From: an uncultured Bacilli bacterium
GTDB lineage: Bacteria; Bacillota_I; Bacilli_A; RF39; UBA660
NCBI GenBank assembly: GCA_904374795.1
Contig: CAJFEV010000004.1
Location: forward strand, 1 to 38,221
Direction: 5' to 3'
DNA length: 38,221 bases
Under the pieces are notes generated by a model. That model made no database searches and had not been told where the DNA came from. It saw nothing but the letters and a program-made list of their open reading frames with translations. The position numbers and the translations under genes are program-made. This document shows, piece by piece, positions 35,001 to 38,221 of the stretch; the stretch's first letter is position 1; each line of letters starts with the position of its first letter.

Positions 35001-35379
35001 TAAAGATGAGAAAAAAATACTTTTCTTTCCAATTTATTTACCTGTATTAAAATTTGATAAAAAGAAAGGAAATGATCAACATCCTAAAATAAATGATCAA
35101 CATCCTTTATATCAATTGTATTACAACAAACTTTTAAAAGGAAAAAGAGTCGAACATATTGTAGATTTATATAATGGCAATTTTATTAAAATAGAGAAAA
35201 ATAAAAAAGCTCCTACGTTTGAATATGTGTCTACTTTTGATAAAAATTCTGGAAATGTAAGATGTAAATTATTAAATGGTAAAAACGGCTCAAGAATTTC
35301 TTCAAAAGATAAATTCACTTTATATGATGTAGATATTCTTGGAAATAAAAAAAAGCGTTTGACATGGCCTAAAGAGTAA
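32089..35379 (+). CDS. cas9: Compact Cas9 endonuclease (type II)
   Basis: 1096 aa from ATG 32089, with GGAGGAAG just upstream; the longer frame from 32038 starts inside the promoter. RuvC-I IIGLDLGINNVGYSV with D11; arginine-rich bridge helix 44-62 (EERRIARNTRRRLKRRSNR); REC lobe about 65-480; RuvC-II VIAIESAKEMN with E518; HNH about 571-630 with EVEHIIPIS, catalytic H598, and zinc cysteines C577-x2-C580 and C617-x2-C620; RuvC-III KFHHAVDASIVAG with H738 and D741; the C-terminal part (about 780-1096) is the wedge/PAM-interacting region. All nuclease residues are present, so it should be active. Size is in the range of S. aureus Cas9 (1053). A 21-bp duplication (NDQHP twice) lies in the PAM-interacting part. 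Confidence 0.97.
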   Translation: MKEKKYIIGLDLGINNVGYSVIDEESKKILKKGVRLFNTADKAEERRIARNTRRRLKRRSNRVDETLKLFKSIHFPDEITIEPDLLQKRVKGLHEKLESQEIVNIICYFMMHRGYIPFGDEERTLVELNELFPCEYYLKKWREIGKYRALEEVVNHQDLKREMIALLENQMKYYPELSQIVGNEEKGLLWIFSRKRKFWEGPGSTRSFSEYGRFKNEEDVLKYQELKKEGKEKYLFEDLIGHCKIYVNEKCAPKANYYAEEFNLINDFLNIRVINRENILKESYVHQDTSKAYHLTTDAIEAIIEYCKNFTGKILSYNKVLKDVLGLTKEDIAGYRIDKDGKPLFSLLNAYRSIKKNYEEKNLDSSWLINDLENYNRLINILAVAPGKVEIAKMLENIHKFTQEELDVIGKIQEKLKKDRFLDYHALSEKALTRAIQDMKATCLNFMQVSKKFDYEKEACEYYLKNYGTGEGTLLMTSKFIDEIVASPQVKKTLRQAIRMINAIIEEQGNYPSVIAIESAKEMNGEEKIKEIERVQKIQEKLRKDAKTILENTVSDDKVTDNMIERVILFEEIDGHCPYCGKAININDVISNTAEVEHIIPISQSADDSLENKTIACRDCNSKKKNKIPFSYMSSTEFEEFTKRVLQLNISEKKRQNLLTTDDPNKYQTRFFNRNLRDTAYATKELVTQVRLFNEYLKANLKGEKIEIKTLSTPGQLTHKVRRWWDLDKNRDIGKFHHAVDASIVAGIATTPIGKRIVEAQNNSQFWIKEKDKVKSIPKLLEKFTMYDMKEEISKIQSDEDIFISMQVNKEANRSIANSNIYSYIKKEEEYYKIDQISDIYAPDLFKKNESLLNELFDETKTTKILLCQEKDPKLFRYLREIYYKYQDGKTNPFRNYCEELMEDKSKKFNERTDGIFTPSKNGIGVLVKKLRYMQRATDPFVLNKKTINKKENTYIGLDNVAIYCTKLYWDKDEKKILFFPIYLPVLKFDKKKGNDQHPKINDQHPLYQLYYNKLLKGKRVEHIVDLYNGNFIKIEKNKKAPTFEYVSTFDKNSGNVRCKLLNGKNGSRISSKDKFTLYDVDILGNKKKRLTWPKE

Positions 35380-35387
35380 GATATAAT
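35359..35387 (+). promoter_or_regulatory. tracrRNA promoter inside the cas9 3' end
   Basis: Perfect TTGACA (35359-35364), 17-bp spacer and perfect TATAAT (35382-35387). Predicted start about 35394. The -35 box lies in cas9 codons and the -10 just past the stop. Confidence 0.9.
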
Positions 35388-35393
35388 GTAGAT

Positions 35394-35501
35394 GGATCTT
35401 GAAAGCAATAGTTTTCAACTTCCTAAATTACACAGGGTTTCCTATTATAACTTATTTTAGGTAACCATTTGAGATGCTTGAAGCCTAGCATCTCTTTTTT
35501 T
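35394..35501 (+). ncRNA. tracrRNA
   Basis: About 108 nt. The anti-repeat 35411-35436 is complementary to the last 26 nt of the CRISPR repeat (positions 11-36) with one mismatch (T at 35421). After a bulge (35437-35440), CCTA (35441-35444) pairs with TAGG of the repeat, and ATAAC (35447-35451) can pair with GTTT. A downstream single-strand/nexus part (35452-35470) leads to a terminator hairpin. Orientation is the same as cas9 and as the array, as needed for crRNA pairing. Start position is inferred from the promoter. Confidence 0.92.
35471..35501 (+). terminator. tracrRNA terminator, abutting cas1
   Basis: GAGATGC (35471-35477) / GCATCTC (35488-35494), 10-nt loop, then seven T. The cas1 ATG is only 9 bases beyond the T run. 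Confidence 0.92.
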
Positions 35502-35509
35502 ATAATAAA

Positions 35510-36403
35510 ATGGCTTTTAGAACCGTATATATAGAAAAGGCTGTTCGTGTTCGATTAGATTTAAATAACATTGTTGTCAATTTTGAAAATGATAATTATT
35601 ATATAAACTTAGATGAAATTAGTACAATTATATTTGATGATCCAAGGTGTAATATTTCTTTAAAATTATTAGCAACATTATGTGAAGAAGGAATAAATGT
35701 CATTTTTAATGATTCTTCACATATGCCAATAGGTTCTTTACAAACTTTATACAATCATGCTCGTGCTCCAAAAAAAATAAAAAATCAAATAGAATGGGAT
35801 AAAAATAGCCAAATTTATTTATGGACTGAAATTATTAAATGTAAAATTCAAAATCAAATACTTACTTTAAAAAAAGCAAATAAATTCGAAAAAATATCTT
35901 TATTAGAAAATATGATATCTGATGTAGTTTTAGGGGATTTAACCAATAAAGAAGGAATAGCTAGTCGCGTTTATTTTAAAGAATTGTTTGGAAATACATT
36001 TAAAAGATTTGATGAAACAATAATAAATTATGCATTAAATTATATTTATCAAGTTATTCGTTCTAAAATAGCTCAAGAAATTGTTGCCTGTGGATATATA
36101 CCAGCTTTAGGAATCTGTCATAAAAGTGAATTCAATTTATATAATCTAGCTGATGATTTTATTGAAGTATTTAGACCGATCTGTGATTACTATATTTATG
36201 AAATTTTAACCAATACAATAGATGAATACTTAACTCCAAATATTAAAAGAGATATTATTGATATTTTAAACAACAAAGTAAAATTTCAAAATGGAGAATA
36301 TAAAATTCATATTGTTATCCAATTTTTTGTTCAAACATTATTTAAATATCTAGAAACTGGTGATATCTCTTATATACATTTTCCTAAACTATGCAATATA
36401 TAA
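35510..36403 (+). CDS. cas1: Cas1 integrase
   Basis: 297 aa. Start ATG 35510 fits the family N-terminus (MAFRTVYIEKAVRVR, compare type II Cas1 starts), but there is no ribosome site; the T run of the tracrRNA terminator lies just upstream. Metal-binding residues: E148 (NKEGIASRVYF), H204 (GICHKSEFNLYNL) and E219 (DDFIEVFRP), the expected triad of type II Cas1. Cas1 and Cas2 insert new spacers into the array. The stop overlaps cas2 by 13 bp. Confidence 0.96.
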   Translation: MAFRTVYIEKAVRVRLDLNNIVVNFENDNYYINLDEISTIIFDDPRCNISLKLLATLCEEGINVIFNDSSHMPIGSLQTLYNHARAPKKIKNQIEWDKNSQIYLWTEIIKCKIQNQILTLKKANKFEKISLLENMISDVVLGDLTNKEGIASRVYFKELFGNTFKRFDETIINYALNYIYQVIRSKIAQEIVACGYIPALGICHKSEFNLYNLADDFIEVFRPICDYYIYEILTNTIDEYLTPNIKRDIIDILNNKVKFQNGEYKIHIVIQFFVQTLFKYLETGDISYIHFPKLCNI

Positions 36404-36765
36404 ATTTATATAAACAAATGCGTTTAATTTTAATTTATGATTTACCAGTTTATGATGAAGAGAATAGAAAAATATATAGTAAATTTCATAGAAACATTAT
36501 TCGTTTAGGATTTTATATGCTTCAATATTCTGTGTATTCCAAAGTTATTCAGAATGATACATCAATGAAACAATACCTATTTAAATTAGAAAGAATAATT
36601 CCAAAAGTAGGAAATATTGTCGTTCTGAAAATAACAGAAAAACAATATCAAGATATGATTTATTTAAGAGGAGATAAAAACAAATTTGACATGTTAGTTG
36701 GTGGTAAAGAACTAGTGATTTTTGGAGGTGATTATTGTGATAACTATGAAAATGAAAACAAGTGA
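36391..36765 (+). CDS. cas2: Cas2
   Basis: 124 aa from ATG 36391, overlapping cas1. An alternative start is ATG 36418; neither has a ribosome site, and the longer form matches the Y-x-x-M-R-x-I-L pattern of type II Cas2 starts. The ferredoxin-like fold shows MRLILIYDLPVYDEENRKIY with D17, FYMLQYSVYSKV and the RGDKNKFDMLVGGKELVIF edge strand. It bridges the two Cas1 dimers. Confidence 0.94.
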   Translation: MQYINLYKQMRLILIYDLPVYDEENRKIYSKFHRNIIRLGFYMLQYSVYSKVIQNDTSMKQYLFKLERIIPKVGNIVVLKITEKQYQDMIYLRGDKNKFDMLVGGKELVIFGGDYCDNYENENK

Positions 36766-37627
36766 AGAAGAATTACAATTAGATATAAGTAAAAAAAATT
36801 CTATATTAATTTTAAATAAATTAACTTTTTTAAAATTTTATAATAATTTCTATCAATTATTTGAAAATAAAAATAAAGATATAGAAATTTTTTTAGAAAA
36901 TAAACTTCTTGATTCTAAAAATGCTTTTTTATTAACTTTAACAGATCAAACAGAAATATTAGAAAATATGAATTTTAAAAAAGGAACGCTATTTTATGAA
37001 TATATTGTAACTCAAATTAATTCAAATGAAACATTAGATAACGATATCATTTTTTATGATTTAATAAATATTTTAAAAAACGTTCAAAGAAGTTTAAAAA
37101 TGAATATAGAGTATGAAATAAATGAAGATTTAGAAAAACTTATATTATCTCAAGTAGAATTTAATTTGAAAGTAAATTTTGAAAACATAAATGAAATAAT
37201 AAATCTTCTATTAAAAAATTATTTAGAAAAAAACATAAGTAAAATCGGAATAATTTTTTATGATTCAAGCATAATTTCTATAGATATAAATTTGTATGAA
37301 TCTTGCTATTTTTTTGATATCAATTCTAAAAAAAGAATAGAAGAGTACAATGGTATTGTTGATAAAGAAGTAAAAGAATTTGATTTAGACTTTATAATAA
37401 GCAAATTAGAGAGTATTTGGCCTGTAGATTTTAATAGGGATGAAACCATGCTTTATGTAGAACTTTATTGGAAAAGTAAGTTAATAAATCTAAGTTTAGA
37501 AGTTTTAAATGAAACGAGTTTATTAACATATAAATTATTAGATAAAATGTATAACAAAGAATCAAAAATAATGATAAAAAATTTTGAAATTCGTGACAAT
37601 GTTAAATCTTTTTTAGAACAAATTTAA
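36737..37627 (+). CDS. csn2: Divergent Csn2-like protein
   Basis: 296 aa from GTG 36737, 6 nt after GGAGGTG (36724-36730); ATG 36746 is too far. It overlaps cas2 by 29 bp and directly precedes the array, the csn2 position of type II-A loci. The middle, MNIEYEINEDLEKLILSQVE and NEIINLLLKNYLEKN, then SKIGIIFYDSSIIS, follows the Csn2 order (helix, LDLEYDE-like strand, later FVN/LVF strand). It is about 80 residues longer than S. pyogenes Csn2 (~220 aa) and has an extra C-terminal helical part. Csn2 is a ring-forming DNA-end-binding acquisition factor; this call rests on position plus weak sequence likeness. Confidence 0.65.
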   Translation: MITMKMKTSEEELQLDISKKNSILILNKLTFLKFYNNFYQLFENKNKDIEIFLENKLLDSKNAFLLTLTDQTEILENMNFKKGTLFYEYIVTQINSNETLDNDIIFYDLINILKNVQRSLKMNIEYEINEDLEKLILSQVEFNLKVNFENINEIINLLLKNYLEKNISKIGIIFYDSSIISIDINLYESCYFFDINSKKRIEEYNGIVDKEVKEFDLDFIISKLESIWPVDFNRDETMLYVELYWKSKLINLSLEVLNETSLLTYKLLDKMYNKESKIMIKNFEIRDNVKSFLEQI

Positions 37628-37633
37628 AAAATA

Positions 37634-37642
37634 TGCTATAAT
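37634..37642 (+). promoter_or_regulatory. Array leader with extended -10 promoter
   Basis: TGCTATAAT (TATAAT at 37637-37642) would start transcription at about 37650, just before the first repeat. The whole leader between csn2 stop and repeat 1 is 28 bp. The -35 is not clear. Confidence 0.55.
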
Positions 37643-37655
37643 TTCTATAGGTTTT

Positions 37656-38221
37656 GTTTTAGGATCCTGTGTAATTTAGGTAGTTGAAAACCGAGGGAAC
37701 AGGAACTGAAGGTGGTTATACGTTTTAGGATCCTGTGTAATTTAGGTAGTTGAAAACTTAAACTTCAGTTACTGTAGTTGTTCCCGGCGTAGTGTTTTAG
37801 GATCCTGTGTAATTTAGGTAGTTGAAAACTTTCACGCAATGATAATAATAGCTCCGCTGGTTTTAGGATCCTGTGTAATTTAGGTAGTTGAAAACTATAT
37901 CTGGATTAGGAAATGTATCTGGTCTGTTTTAGGATCCTGTGTAATTTAGGTAGTTGAAAACTGATTACTTCTTTTTGGTCTTTTACTATTGTTTTAGGAT
38001 CCTGTGTAATTTAGGTAGTTGAAAACATCGGTATCGTCATTTGTCCCATTTCCATAGTTTTAGGATCCTGTGTAATTTAGGTAGTTGAAAACTTCAAAAT
38101 AAAAATATTCATAACCACTATAGTTTTAGGATCCTGTGTAATTTAGGTAGTTGAAAACAGCATTTGCTAATCCTGATGTAGTATTATGGTTTTAGGATCC
38201 TGTGTAATTTAGGTAGTTGAA
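37656..38221 (+). CRISPR. CRISPR array, 36-bp repeats, open at the window end
   Basis: Eight full repeats plus the first 33 bases of a ninth at the edge. Repeat starts: 37656, 37722, 37794, 37860, 37926, 37991, 38057, 38123, 38189. The repeat opens GTTTTAGGATCCTG and closes GGTAGTTGAAAAC; all copies are identical. Spacers are 30, 36, 30, 30, 29, 30, 30 and 30 bp, all different. The GTTTTAG start and complementarity to the tracrRNA show crRNA is made from the plus strand, so the newest spacers should be next to the leader at 37692. Confidence 0.98.

Noticed and set aside
37692-38188. Self-targeting spacers
   Set aside because: Reading the eight spacers against the genes of this window by eye gave no match; this is not a genome-wide test.

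Overview
The window comes from a very AT-rich, low-GC Firmicute with Gram-positive-style operons, strong AGGAGG-type ribosome sites and intrinsic terminators. TGA is used as a stop and tryptophan is TGG, so the code is the standard bacterial one and not the Mycoplasma code. The gene set (RimP-NusA-RnpM-IF2-RbfA, ParE/ParC, YlbD/YlbE-like pair, UPF0316, SipW-type signal peptidases, collagen-like GPT protein) suggests an uncultured Bacilli/Erysipelotrichia/RF39-like gut lineage. The exact taxon is an inference.

Layout. 1-2650: tail of an ORF6N-type protein, a MerR regulator with a textbook 19-bp-spacer promoter, a membrane thioredoxin-like protein, TrmL, a zinc-ribbon membrane protein and a UPF0316 protein. 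2680-7856: the nusA-infB operon with a hairpin leader, an unusually short RimP, and an NrnB-like DHH phosphoesterase between nusA and rnpM. 7929-12240: a collagen-like protein, a RelA/SpoT homologue whose synthetase active site looks dead, TruB and a DUF5131 protein. 12370-19001: enolase, ParE, ParC, then YlbD- and YlbE-like genes whose ribosome site lies inside the parC terminator hairpin. 19057-19476: an unrecognised protein behind a consensus promoter.

19587-27087 is the most unusual non-CRISPR block. One operon encodes a SipW-type signal peptidase fused to a large cytoplasmic domain, a membrane-anchored McrB-like AAA+ ATPase, a DUF2357-like (McrC-partner-like) protein, a second SipW-type peptidase and a TasA/CalY-like exported protein. 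A second TasA/CalY-like gene converges on it from the minus strand. I read this as a candidate surface-protein export/assembly system powered or gated by an McrB-type ATPase, although an McrBC-derived defence role is not excluded.

27278-31210: a SWIM-SNF2 helicase, TspO on the minus strand and a small acidic protein. 31235-32018: a VbhA/Fic toxin-antitoxin pair, whose antitoxin is a 56-codon ORF overlapping fic.

32089-38221: a complete compact type II CRISPR-Cas locus. It has Cas9 (1096 aa, all nuclease residues present, zinc-type HNH), a tracrRNA with a perfect-spacing promoter inside the cas9 3' end and a terminator abutting cas1, then cas1, cas2, a divergent long csn2-like gene, and an array of 8 full 36-bp repeats plus a ninth cut by the window edge, with 8 spacers. 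Gene content fits II-A, and repeat and Cas9 size recall the compact S. aureus type.
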